DNA of 39,578 nucleotides from an uncultured Ignavibacteria bacterium (GTDB lineage: Bacteria > Bacteroidota > Ignavibacteria > Ch128b). The translations under genes were made by a program, and so were the position numbers. The notes below the pieces were generated by a model. It was not told the DNA's origin, ran no database searches, and saw only the letters and a program-made list of their open reading frames with translations. Shown here in pieces: positions 1 through 8,256 of this stretch; positions within the stretch are counted from its first letter, which is position 1; each line of letters begins with the position of its first letter. Where the stretch lies: NCBI GenBank assembly GCA_937944105.1, contig CALDZP010000007.1, positions 133,423-173,000 on the forward strand. The letters run 5' to 3'.

Positions 1-381
1 TTCATAGATACCAACCTCTGATTTGAAATTTAATCCATTACCTTCAATGGAAAGATAAATACGATTTGACTTCGAATCGTATACAATTTCTTCAAAATCT
101 TTTTTTATAAATCTATTAAGAAAGTTTTCCACTGATTTATTAAATTTAATCGTTTCGATCTTTAGGTGATTATTTTTTAAACTTATTCTATGAATTTTGC
201 CAATATCATCGCAAACCAGAAAATATTTTTTATTATTTTTTTCACCAATAAACGTAATTCCTGATGTTTGATCAGTGTGGATTTCTCCATCTTTTAACCA
301 GATAGGAAAACCATCAATTAATTCCAATTTATTTGTTGTTAAAAACAGTGTAATTAAAAATGTGATTATAAATTTTTTCAT
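1..381 (-). CDS. Secreted protein, N-terminal 127 residues (gene cut by window edge)
   Basis: An open frame runs without a stop from an ATG at 381 to the left edge, so the C-terminus lies outside the window. The first ~15 residues (MKKFIITFLITLFLTT) form a short basic then hydrophobic signal peptide, so the product is probably exported. The visible part contains SGITFIG, YFLVCDDIGKIHRI and IYLSIEGNG, a pattern of short beta-strand segments reminiscent of the esterase-like-activity-of-phytase / SMP-30 type propellers. That resemblance is weak and only a suggestion. It is divergent from glmM across an AT-rich gap. No Shine-Dalgarno is visible before the ATG, which is common among the genes of this window. 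Confidence 0.6.
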   Translation of the reverse strand, partial: MKKFIITFLITLFLTTNKLELIDGFPIWLKDGEIHTDQTSGITFIGEKNNKKYFLVCDDIGKIHRISLKNNHLKIETIKFNKSVENFLNRFIKKDFEEIVYDSKSNRIYLSIEGNGLNFKSEVGIYE

Positions 382-766
382 GATGAAACTAATTTACGAA
401 GAATGATTCTTGTATCCAATATAAAATGTTGCAGATTAATATCCGCTAATTATTTATTTACTCTTATTATGAATCGTTGATGACTAGAAAGTGAAGATAA
501 TGTAACTTTAATAGAACTATTTTTCATTTTGAAGTGAAAATAACTTTCATACTTTTTGATTATTCTAAAATTTAGAAATTTATTATAAGTTAATAATTGA
601 ATTAGATAATTTATAAAAAAGTCCACAAATCATTTATTATTTTTGTCAAACTAAATAATAAGTTTTAATCAAAATAAAACAGTTTCTTTAATAAATGAAT
701 ATAAATTTTGAAATTCATTCACCCATTTAAAAATAATTGTATTGTTAAAAAAAAAGTGAGATTAGT
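382..766. other. AT-rich divergent intergenic region
   Basis: This 385-bp stretch separates the leftward partial gene from glmM and must hold both promoters. I see no gene, tRNA or strong hairpin. A TATTTTTG box at 638-645 (+) fits the Bacteroidota -7 consensus TAnnTTTG but would leave a leader of more than 100 nt before glmM, and such boxes occur often by chance in DNA this AT-rich. An 11-codon ORF at 695-730 ends before glmM and looks fortuitous. Confidence 0.4.
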
Positions 767-2128
767 ATGCCCACACTTGTAAAAAGTATTTCGGGAATCA
801 GAGGAATTGTAGGAGATGGATTAGATCCACAAAATTTAGTTCAATTGTCTGCAGCATTTGCACAATTCTGTAAATTTGGAAAAATAGTTGTTGGTCGAGA
901 TTCAAGGATAACTGGTGAGTACATTTCCAGAATTGTTACGGGAACACTTATAGCTTCAGGTTGTGATGTAGTTGATGTTGGAATTGTTCCAACTCCTACA
1001 GTTCAAATTTATGTCGAAGAACTTAAATCTTCTGGCGGAATTGTTATTTCTGCAAGTCATAATCCTAATGAATGGAATGCTCTTAAACTTTTAAATTCTA
1101 ATGGAACATTTCTTTCACCTCAAGAAGCAACTGAGTTTTTTGAACTCGAAAAAAACTTTAATCCAAAATTTAAGAAGTGGAATCAAATTGGGACTTATCA
1201 ATTTATCAATGAAGCGTACAATTTACACATTGATAAAATTATTAATCTTGATTTAATCAATATTGAACAAATTAAAAGGAAAAAGTTCAAAGTTTTAGTT
1301 GATTGTGTAAATGGAGCTGGAGTTGATGTTGTTCCTAAGTTACTTGAAAAATTTGGCTGTGAAGTAACAAAGCTTAATTGCGATCATTCAGGAATCTTTC
1401 CCAGAAATCCAGAGCCAATTCCAGAGAATTTAAGTGATACAATCAAGGTGGCAAAAGAAGGAAATTTTGATCTGACGATCATAGTAGATCCAGATGTAGA
1501 TCGACTTGTTTTAATTCAAGAAAATGGTGAGCCCTTTATTGAAGAATATACAATTGTATTAGCAACTGACTTTGTTCTAAGTAAACAAAGAGGAAGTGTT
1601 TGTGTGAATCTTTCCACAACAAGAGCTGTTGAAGATATAGCTTCAAAATATAATTGTTCTGTTTTTAGAACTCCTGTTGGGGAAATTAATGTAGTGGAAG
1701 GGATGAAAAAATTTGGAGCAGTAATTGGTGGTGAAGGAAGTGGTGGTGTTATTTATCCCAAACTTCATTATGGGAGAGATGCTCTAGTTGGAATTGCATT
1801 TACACTCCAATATTTATCAGAAAAAAATAAAAAACTCTCTGAAATAAAAAAAGAATTACCGTCATACTTTATTGTCAAAGATAAATTCGAAACTAAAAAT
1901 GTTTCACCTGATTTAATCGTGCAAAGATTTAAAGATGAATTTAAAGATCAGAGAACAAATGAGGATGACGGTTTAAGGATTGAATTTGAAGACCATTGGG
2001 TTCATCTCAGAAAATCTAACACAGAACCAATTATAAGACTAATAGTTGAAGCAAGGACTGAATCACTGTCACGAGAACTAATGGCAAACTACAAGGAAAA
2101 ACTAATTAAGATCATCAAAGAATTTTAG
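767..2128 (+). CDS. glmM: Phosphoglucosamine mutase / phosphohexomutase (GlmM type)
   Basis: This is a 453-residue alpha-D-phosphohexomutase, the usual length for the family. It should convert glucosamine-6-phosphate to glucosamine-1-phosphate for UDP-GlcNAc, peptidoglycan and LPS synthesis. The catalytic phosphoserine is S97 in SASHNP. The metal-binding loop is DPDVDR (241-246), the sugar-specificity loop is GEGSGG (322-327), and the phosphate-binding loop RKSNTEP lies at 415-421. The form GEGSGGVIYP with a short domain I is closer to the archaeal-type GlmM and PMM/PGM relatives than to E. coli GlmM, so phosphomannomutase activity cannot be excluded. The ATG is preceded only by a weak GTGAG. 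Its TAG overlaps the TAA of the convergent DUF58 gene. Confidence 0.85.
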   Translation: MPTLVKSISGIRGIVGDGLDPQNLVQLSAAFAQFCKFGKIVVGRDSRITGEYISRIVTGTLIASGCDVVDVGIVPTPTVQIYVEELKSSGGIVISASHNPNEWNALKLLNSNGTFLSPQEATEFFELEKNFNPKFKKWNQIGTYQFINEAYNLHIDKIINLDLINIEQIKRKKFKVLVDCVNGAGVDVVPKLLEKFGCEVTKLNCDHSGIFPRNPEPIPENLSDTIKVAKEGNFDLTIIVDPDVDRLVLIQENGEPFIEEYTIVLATDFVLSKQRGSVCVNLSTTRAVEDIASKYNCSVFRTPVGEINVVEGMKKFGAVIGGEGSGGVIYPKLHYGRDALVGIAFTLQYLSEKNKKLSEIKKELPSYFIVKDKFETKNVSPDLIVQRFKDEFKDQRTNEDDGLRIEFEDHWVHLRKSNTEPIIRLIVEARTESLSRELMANYKEKLIKIIKEF

Positions 2129-3027
2129 TGCAACGCTTTTCTTTTTTTAAGGAAAGATAACAATGCTTTGTCAAAGAATTCATCTGTTAAAACAAGATTG
2201 TAATCAATTTGATGGTTAAGCAAATTTTTTTTCAATGATTCAATAAAATTTTTGATAAGCTGTGAATAATCATTCTTTATTTGATGAGGTTGCGTTAATA
2301 ATTCTTCTTCAGATTCAAGATCCCTAAAAATTGCATCCTTATTAAAGTTAAAATTTATCTCCTGCCTATCAAGAATCTGAAACGTAATTACTTCATTTTG
2401 CTTAAATCGAAATTTTTTCAACGAGTTTTCAACTTTTTCTGGCAAATCAAGAAAATCAGAAATAATTATAATTAATCCCCTTTTCTTAATTTTTTCCGCA
2501 ATTTCAGCCAGACATTCTGCAGTTTTTGTTTTTCCTTGCGGTGAAGACTTAACCAATGTTTTATAGATTTCAATTAAATTTACTTTAGAAGTTTTGGGTT
2601 CAATGATTTTTTTTATTTCATCAGAATAAAGAACCAATCCAATTGCATCTTTTTGATCAAACAATAGGTATGCTATAGCTGCACCAAGAGTAATAGCATA
2701 TTGAAACTTAGTTATACTATCACTTGAATAATCCATTGATTTACTGCAATCGATTAAAATATAACTTTTAAGATTTGTCTCTTCTTCATATTGTTTAATG
2801 TAGAATCGATCCGTTTTGCCATAAACTCTCCAATCAATTCTTGAAATTTCATCACCGGGCATATATTGACGATGCTCTGAAAATTCAACACTAAAACCGT
2901 GATATGGGCTTCGATGCAATCCAATTAAAAAACCTTCTACAATATAACGAGCTCGCAAATCTAATCTAGAAATTTTAGAAATAATTTTCGGATCAAGTAG
3001 TTGTCGATAATCGGATCTATATTTCAC
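2125..3027 (-). CDS. DUF58 / von Willebrand A-like protein
   Basis: The 300-residue product is a DUF58 protein. The N-terminal half has the family signature HRSPYHGFSVEFSEHRQY followed by PGDEISRIDWRVYGKTDRF. Then comes a von Willebrand A-like fold whose metal-site motif is DCSKS (DxSxS, about residues 93-97). DUF58 proteins are usually soluble and are encoded beside a MoxR AAA+ ATPase and BatA/BatB-type proteins; no MoxR gene is present in this window. The start is GTG, supported by AAGGGG a few bases upstream. It begins one base after the TPR lipoprotein stop, so it is the last gene of the eleven-gene run. The substrate or complex it serves is unknown. Confidence 0.85.
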   Translation of the reverse strand: MKYRSDYRQLLDPKIISKISRLDLRARYIVEGFLIGLHRSPYHGFSVEFSEHRQYMPGDEISRIDWRVYGKTDRFYIKQYEEETNLKSYILIDCSKSMDYSSDSITKFQYAITLGAAIAYLLFDQKDAIGLVLYSDEIKKIIEPKTSKVNLIEIYKTLVKSSPQGKTKTAECLAEIAEKIKKRGLIIIISDFLDLPEKVENSLKKFRFKQNEVITFQILDRQEINFNFNKDAIFRDLESEEELLTQPHQIKNDYSQLIKNFIESLKKNLLNHQIDYNLVLTDEFFDKALLSFLKKRKALH

Positions 3028-3028
3028 G

Positions 3029-3553
3029 TTATTCCCCTTTTGTGCTCAATTCAACGCCTTTTTGTTTCAAAATCTCCTCTGGAGATTTACCAAGATTTTC
3101 TAATTCTAATTTTGCTGAAGCAGCAAGTTCGTGTTCAGGATAAGCTTTTAATAATTTTTTATAGTAAAAACTTGCTTGCTGATAATCATGTAAATACTCA
3201 GCCGAAATAAAACCAGCCATAAAAATTGCCTGTGGTGTTTTTTCGTGATTCGGGAATTTTTCGATTAATTGTTGATAATATTCAATAGCTTTTCGATAAT
3301 TAATCGTTTTGTGAATTGAATCCATTTCCTCAACTTGGTAGATCGAGGCTAATGTAAAATATGCATCAGGTGCAAATTCAGAATACGGGTTTTCTTCAAC
3401 AAGTTTTTCTAAATTATTAATTGCCTCTTTAATGTTACCATTTTTTATATCTTCAAGAGCTGTTTTATAAAGATCTTCTTCCTTTTGTTTTTGACATGAG
3501 ATAAAACCTAAAAAAAGACCAATGATTAAAAATTGATAAATTAATCTTTCCAT
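3029..3553 (-). CDS. TPR lipoprotein, BamD-like in style
   Basis: The 174-residue product starts with a lipoprotein signal peptide whose likely lipidated cysteine is C20 (FLGFISC). The rest is tetratricopeptide repeats: GNIKEAINNLEKLVEENPYS, then YYQQLIEKFPNHEKTPQA, then YYKKLLKAYPEHELAASA. The PxxxxAPDA and YPEHELA spacing is that of the BamD / YbgF-type periplasmic TPR class. At 174 residues it is clearly shorter than BamD (about 245), so it is at best a BamD-like scaffold. A good ribosome site (AGGAG, 7-nt spacing) precedes the ATG. It lies 17 bp after the PEGA gene and 1 bp before the DUF58 gene. Confidence 0.8.
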   Translation of the reverse strand: MERLIYQFLIIGLFLGFISCQKQKEEDLYKTALEDIKNGNIKEAINNLEKLVEENPYSEFAPDAYFTLASIYQVEEMDSIHKTINYRKAIEYYQQLIEKFPNHEKTPQAIFMAGFISAEYLHDYQQASFYYKKLLKAYPEHELAASAKLELENLGKSPEEILKQKGVELSTKGE

Positions 3554-3570
3554 TTTTATACTCCTGTTGA

Positions 3571-4296
3571 TTAATTATCGAATAACATATATACAAAAAT
3601 ACCAAAACTTATTTCCATTCCGATGGTAAATGCAGCTGAATAATTATCATATTTTTTAACAAGATTAAGATCAGATTGTGTTCTATCTGGTTTAAAGTAA
3701 AATTTATCAGCTTGCTTTTTATAGTAGACAGATAGTATTCCACTTAAGATTGTAGATGTAAGGGCTAAGTATTTAAAATCGAAGTAACTTCTCTTCACCA
3801 ATTGTGACTCCCGCTTAAACTCGACAAAAAAATCATATTTTTCAAAATTTGAAAGATCAAAAATCTTTTTATTGAAATTAAAACTTTCGACGGTTAATGA
3901 AGCTGGCTTAAAGAGCAAATAAATACTTAAAGGAGTATAACCAAAAAAAATTGAGTCAATATAAACTTTTGCATCTTCAGGTTTGCTTCTAACTCTTAAG
4001 TCGTAAATTTTATTTAATTCAATTAAAGTATCTGAATTAAGATGAACGAATTGTTTATAAATAAAAATTTTGGGTTCATCTTGAATTAAATAAGCTTCAA
4101 TTAAATATTTTCCGGAAATTAGAAGTGTATCAAAATTTTTCCCCTTGTAAACTGAAGAATTATTAATAAATAATTCAAATTCATTTTCCGAATAAATTTT
4201 TATCCGATGGATATCGGATTGCGGAAGCAACAAATCAAAAACAAAAAGTAATATTACATACACTTTAATTAGAAAGACAAATAATTTTCTTATCAT
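3571..4296 (-). CDS. Membrane-anchored PEGA-domain protein
   Basis: The 241-residue product has an N-terminal hydrophobic segment (about residues 4-24) and a central PEGA-type surface domain near residues 99-136, with LRVRSKPEDAKVYIDS and GYTPL as signatures. Two further hydrophobic stretches follow (about 171-189 and 220-239), so it probably sits in the inner membrane with a periplasmic domain. I chose the ATG at 4296; a GTG directly in front of it would add one residue. The start overlaps the end of the BamB-like gene by 32 bp, implying translational coupling. No enzymatic motif is seen. PEGA domains are thought to bind other envelope or surface components. Confidence 0.65.
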   Translation of the reverse strand: MIRKLFVFLIKVYVILLFVFDLLLPQSDIHRIKIYSENEFELFINNSSVYKGKNFDTLLISGKYLIEAYLIQDEPKIFIYKQFVHLNSDTLIELNKIYDLRVRSKPEDAKVYIDSIFFGYTPLSIYLLFKPASLTVESFNFNKKIFDLSNFEKYDFFVEFKRESQLVKRSYFDFKYLALTSTILSGILSVYYKKQADKFYFKPDRTQSDLNLVKKYDNYSAAFTIGMEISFGIFVYMLFDN

Positions 4297-5413
4297 CACA
4301 ACCTAAAATTAATTTATGATCTATGTAAACTGGGGAAAATTTAATTCTTCCATCTAATTCAATTTCCTGTAGTATTTCACCATTAAATTTATCAAGGATA
4401 AAAATTTTCTTCTGAAAATTTGGAACAACAAGTTTATTACCCACAATTAATATTGCATTATTAATCAAACCACCAAGTAGTTTTTTCCATTTAAGATCAC
4501 CTGTTTGTTTTGATAGTGCATATACATTGCCCTTTAAATCACCAATATAAATATTCTCTCTATCAATTGATGGAATAGCGAGAATTGGTGCATCCAGTTT
4601 TTTTGTGAAAAGAAATTTTTCCTGACCATAATCATAACAATACATAAAACCAAAAGCATCACCGAAATAAATTTTTGATTCATCAATTGAAAATCCAGAT
4701 TTCAACGAATTATTAACTTTAAATTTTTTATTGATTTTACCATCGTATGAAATTATATACACCCATCCATCGATTGTTCCAGTAACTAAAAACTTATCAC
4801 CAGCAGCAGGATGCGAATAAATTTGAGAGCCTGTTTCTATTTTCCAGTCTTCAACTAAGTCTTTTCTAATTTTATAAATAATTCCACTTGTAGTTGCTAA
4901 AAAAATGTCACCATTGACAATTAAAATTTCTTTTTCAACTGATCCTTCTAAAGGTATTCTTTTCTTCTCTTCACCTTTAACTAAATCATAACTTATCAAG
5001 TAAGACATTTTTTCTTTCGTCGCTGCCAGAGGAATAAACAGTTCATTTTCTTTAATCATTATATTAGTGAGTATTGGTTGTTTGAAATTATTATAATTTT
5101 CAATTTTTCCTGAGTTCAAAGCTATTTTATAAACATTACCTTTCAAGTCTCCCACAAACAAGAACTTGTCCATTGTCGTTACACTGGAATAATTAAGTCC
5201 AGCCTTTAATTCTGTTCTATAAAGAATCTTTAATGGTAGATGTAAAGAATCATCAACAAAAAATCTTCTTTCAGAATCATATCCGTAATGAGACCAAATA
5301 TTATCAGGTTTAAGGTAATTTGGAATTTGAATTTTTTTCCCACAAGAATTGAAAAGAGTTATGTAAACAATAAACAATACGAGTGAAAAAAGAAATTTCA
5401 AATATTTAACCAT
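4265..5413 (-). CDS. BamB-like PQQ beta-propeller lipoprotein
   Basis: From the ATG at 5413 the product has 382 residues, with a lipoprotein signal peptide ending at LFNSC (C24). The body is a run of about seven PQQ/quinoprotein-type propeller blades. Typical blade turns are GDLKGNVYKIALNSGKIE, GTIDGWVYIISYDGKI, GDAFGFMYCYDY and GDLKGNVYALSKQTGDLKW. This is the architecture of BamB, the propeller of the beta-barrel assembly machine. No PQQ-dehydrogenase catalytic residues are apparent. A GTG at 5428 would extend it by five residues into the upstream gene; the ATG lies just after that gene's TGA and gives a cleaner signal peptide. It directly follows a gene with an Omp85-like barrel. Confidence 0.75.
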   Translation of the reverse strand: MVKYLKFLFSLVLFIVYITLFNSCGKKIQIPNYLKPDNIWSHYGYDSERRFFVDDSLHLPLKILYRTELKAGLNYSSVTTMDKFLFVGDLKGNVYKIALNSGKIENYNNFKQPILTNIMIKENELFIPLAATKEKMSYLISYDLVKGEEKKRIPLEGSVEKEILIVNGDIFLATTSGIIYKIRKDLVEDWKIETGSQIYSHPAAGDKFLVTGTIDGWVYIISYDGKINKKFKVNNSLKSGFSIDESKIYFGDAFGFMYCYDYGQEKFLFTKKLDAPILAIPSIDRENIYIGDLKGNVYALSKQTGDLKWKKLLGGLINNAILIVGNKLVVPNFQKKIFILDKFNGEILQEIELDGRIKFSPVYIDHKLILGCDDKKIICLSN

Positions 5414-5415
5414 CT

Positions 5416-8256
5416 TCAAAAATCCCACCCAAAAAAGAATTGGTAGAATAAACCATCCTGAAATCTTCTAAATCCGTCTTCTATTCTTTTACCAATATCA
5501 TACCTAAGAACTAACACTCCAAAAAGATTCATTCGAATACCAAAACCAACACTGCCAAGAGTCTGATTATATTTAATATCCCATGCATTCCCCATATCAA
5601 AAAAAGTTGCTCCTCTAAATTCAAATAAATTCATAGTTAGAAAAGGAAATCTTACAGTAATTTGATCAATTAGTGGAAAACGGAATTCAAAAGATGTTAA
5701 CCATAATTTTTCGCCTCGAATTGACCACCGAGGGTAACCTCTTAGATCCCAATTGCCTCCCATAAAAAATCTTCTTGCTTCTTTTCCTTCATTAAAGAAG
5801 AATTGAAATCTTGTTGCAAAAGCACTTTTCAAACCTAATCTAAGATAATTTCTATAGTCAAGCATAAAACTAAAGTAATTTACATTCGAAAATTTTATAT
5901 CATTTGTTAGTCCCAATAATACCATAAACCTTGAACCATCAATTGGTCCTGATGATGCCCAAAGACTATTATCAAAAACATATGAAACTGAATTAGTTAA
6001 TAAAAGAGCTTTCCTGCTTTTTGAAGTGAAAAAAACTTCTTTATCAGAATTCGCTAAAGAAAATGTAGCTTCAAGTCTCCTGAAAAACGAGAATGGATAA
6101 CTCAGCCCAAAATATATTCCAAAACTTCTTTCAAAAAAATATTCATCAGAGTCACGAATATCATACCTCCTACCTGAGAAATGAAAAACACCATAAGCAT
6201 AATTGGTTTTCTGAGCGAGAGAAATTCTTGTTATGGCAATATTAAAACTTTTAAGAAACTCATCTCTGCTTTGTGCGGTATTGAAAATTAGAAATTGATA
6301 ATGGTCATCGCTCATTAAATCACTGATTGAAAACAATGCTCCCCCACTTGTACCATAAACTGGATTGGTAGTTATATGGCTTTGAGCAAAATCAAGAGTA
6401 TATTCTCTTTCATAACGAATTCTTTCTTTTACCTTGAACCCATCTATTCCCTTTATTATCCAATTAACTCTCAAGGAATCATTGGATATAGAAATTTTTT
6501 TATTAAATCTCTGTGATTCTCTTATGTAATTGTCAATCTCATAAATCTGAAAACTAAAATTTTCAAATGAACAAAAAATTAATGCACTATCTTTTAAGTT
6601 TGGATCATAAACTGATGAAGTAAATGCGGTTAATTGTTCAATTTTGTTGTCAACAATAATTGAATCTGCTCTGGAAATATTTACTTTAATAAACCACAAA
6701 TTCGAAACACCATTGATATTCGAAGTAAAAATTATCTTTTGTCCATCTCTTGAAAAAATTGGATAAGCTTGATCTGAATTAATGGAAGTGATTTTTTTTA
6801 TTTCGAAATCATGTAAATCAATTAAGAAAAGATTATAGTAAAAATTTTTGTTTTGAGAAGTTCGATCAGAACTAAAAACAACAAATTTCCCATCAGGTGA
6901 AAAGGAAGGGTTTCTATCATCATAATAATCGTTTGTTAATCGAATTAATTTATCTCTTATTAGGTCAAAAACATAAAGATCGCGGAAACCCTTTAAATCA
7001 ATTCCACTAAAAACTAACTTTTGAGCATCAAAAGAAAATTTAGGATTGGATATGCTTAAAATATTTTCAAACGATTTTGAAAAACTTAACCTATTGTTCC
7101 TTAAGTCAAAAAAATTGATATTATCTCTACCTTTTGATTTTGACACAAATGCAATAATACCATCATTAGAAACATCAATACTACTTCTAAATAAATGCAA
7201 AGACTCAAACTCATCAGTCTTTTCTCCTTGAAGAATTAATTCAGGTTTTGATGTTTTTCCTTCTCCAACTTTGATTTTATAAATAGATGAATATCCATCA
7301 CGATTTGCAAGAAAGATTATCCAGTTTTCTTTATTATCGTTATAATAAACGGGACTGAAGTTAAATCCAAAATCTGTGATTTTTTTTGCAGAGAAACCCG
7401 GTAGATCTTCATCTTTTACAACTGGAAAGTATTTTTTCCTTAAATAGTATTTCCATTCTTTGTCGAACTCTGAATAATTTACACCAAGTGTAATTTTCCA
7501 GATATCTTCAAAGTTTGATGATTTCCAGAAGTTTTCAATGAGTAAAAGAATTTTATCTTCACCATATTTTTCAGATACAAATTCCAATATTTTCTGACCT
7601 ACTTTATACATCAAAAATGTACCTGAAATTTTATCAATTTCACTCAAACCAGGGATATAACCATTAAGAACACCATCTCGCAGGATCATCTCCGCCTGAT
7701 CATCCCATTCAGTAGACCAAAATTCAGCAAGACCTTCGACAAACCATAATGGCGGTAGATTTTCTGAAGTTAACCTGAAATCATTCTGTATTCGTCTAAT
7801 TTTGTTTGTCATAAAAACATGAACAAGTTCGTGTTTTATAACATGCTTAAATTGCTTTAAAGAACCATCATATGGTAACACAACCCTACCTTTCATAAAC
7901 TCAAAAAAGCCACCAACTCCTTCAGGTAATATTCCAGGAACAGTATTAGTTTGCTGGAAATGAAGATGAGTGTTATAAAAAATTAATGGAATTCTTTGAA
8001 GAACAACATGATTAAATTTAAATTTCAAATCATCATAAGCTTCTTCTGCAAATTGAGCACCTATTTCAGCTATTTCAGAAAATTGGGGATAGTAATAAAT
8101 ATCGAAATGCTCAGTTTTTAGAACCTGCCAATCGAATACCTCATATTGAACCTTATTTCTTCCGAAATAAGTAAACTGAGCATGTAAAGTAATGTTAAAT
8201 AAAAATATAAATAAACATGACTCAATTAATTTTTGATAAAGCTTCTTTGAGCGCAT
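5416..8256 (-). CDS. Metalloprotease-propeller-Omp85-barrel fusion protein
   Basis: This 946-residue outer-membrane protein has three parts. After a signal peptide (to about residue 26) comes a peptidase-MA-like gluzincin domain with HELVH at 142-146 and, about 30 residues on, WFVEGLAEFW, which supplies the glutamate ligand. A TolB/PD40-type propeller follows (about 290-600), with NPSFSPDGKFVVFSSDR and YPIFSRDGQKIIFTSN blades. The last ~300 residues are an Omp85/BamA-like barrel, with GGNWDLRGYPRW, FRGATFFDMGNAWD and the terminal LRYDIGKR strand. No POTRA domains are seen; the protease and propeller take their place in the periplasm. The ATG overlaps the end of the isomerase gene by 35 bp. 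It may process or fold outer-membrane substrates, but the substrate is unknown. Confidence 0.8.
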   Translation of the reverse strand: MRSKKLYQKLIESCLFIFLFNITLHAQFTYFGRNKVQYEVFDWQVLKTEHFDIYYYPQFSEIAEIGAQFAEEAYDDLKFKFNHVVLQRIPLIFYNTHLHFQQTNTVPGILPEGVGGFFEFMKGRVVLPYDGSLKQFKHVIKHELVHVFMTNKIRRIQNDFRLTSENLPPLWFVEGLAEFWSTEWDDQAEMILRDGVLNGYIPGLSEIDKISGTFLMYKVGQKILEFVSEKYGEDKILLLIENFWKSSNFEDIWKITLGVNYSEFDKEWKYYLRKKYFPVVKDEDLPGFSAKKITDFGFNFSPVYYNDNKENWIIFLANRDGYSSIYKIKVGEGKTSKPELILQGEKTDEFESLHLFRSSIDVSNDGIIAFVSKSKGRDNINFFDLRNNRLSFSKSFENILSISNPKFSFDAQKLVFSGIDLKGFRDLYVFDLIRDKLIRLTNDYYDDRNPSFSPDGKFVVFSSDRTSQNKNFYYNLFLIDLHDFEIKKITSINSDQAYPIFSRDGQKIIFTSNINGVSNLWFIKVNISRADSIIVDNKIEQLTAFTSSVYDPNLKDSALIFCSFENFSFQIYEIDNYIRESQRFNKKISISNDSLRVNWIIKGIDGFKVKERIRYEREYTLDFAQSHITTNPVYGTSGGALFSISDLMSDDHYQFLIFNTAQSRDEFLKSFNIAITRISLAQKTNYAYGVFHFSGRRYDIRDSDEYFFERSFGIYFGLSYPFSFFRRLEATFSLANSDKEVFFTSKSRKALLLTNSVSYVFDNSLWASSGPIDGSRFMVLLGLTNDIKFSNVNYFSFMLDYRNYLRLGLKSAFATRFQFFFNEGKEARRFFMGGNWDLRGYPRWSIRGEKLWLTSFEFRFPLIDQITVRFPFLTMNLFEFRGATFFDMGNAWDIKYNQTLGSVGFGIRMNLFGVLVLRYDIGKRIEDGFRRFQDGLFYQFFFGWDF

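Noticed and set aside
695-730. Eleven-codon leader ORF before glmM
   Set aside because: No ribosome site, no regulatory codon run and no attenuator hairpin; likely chance.
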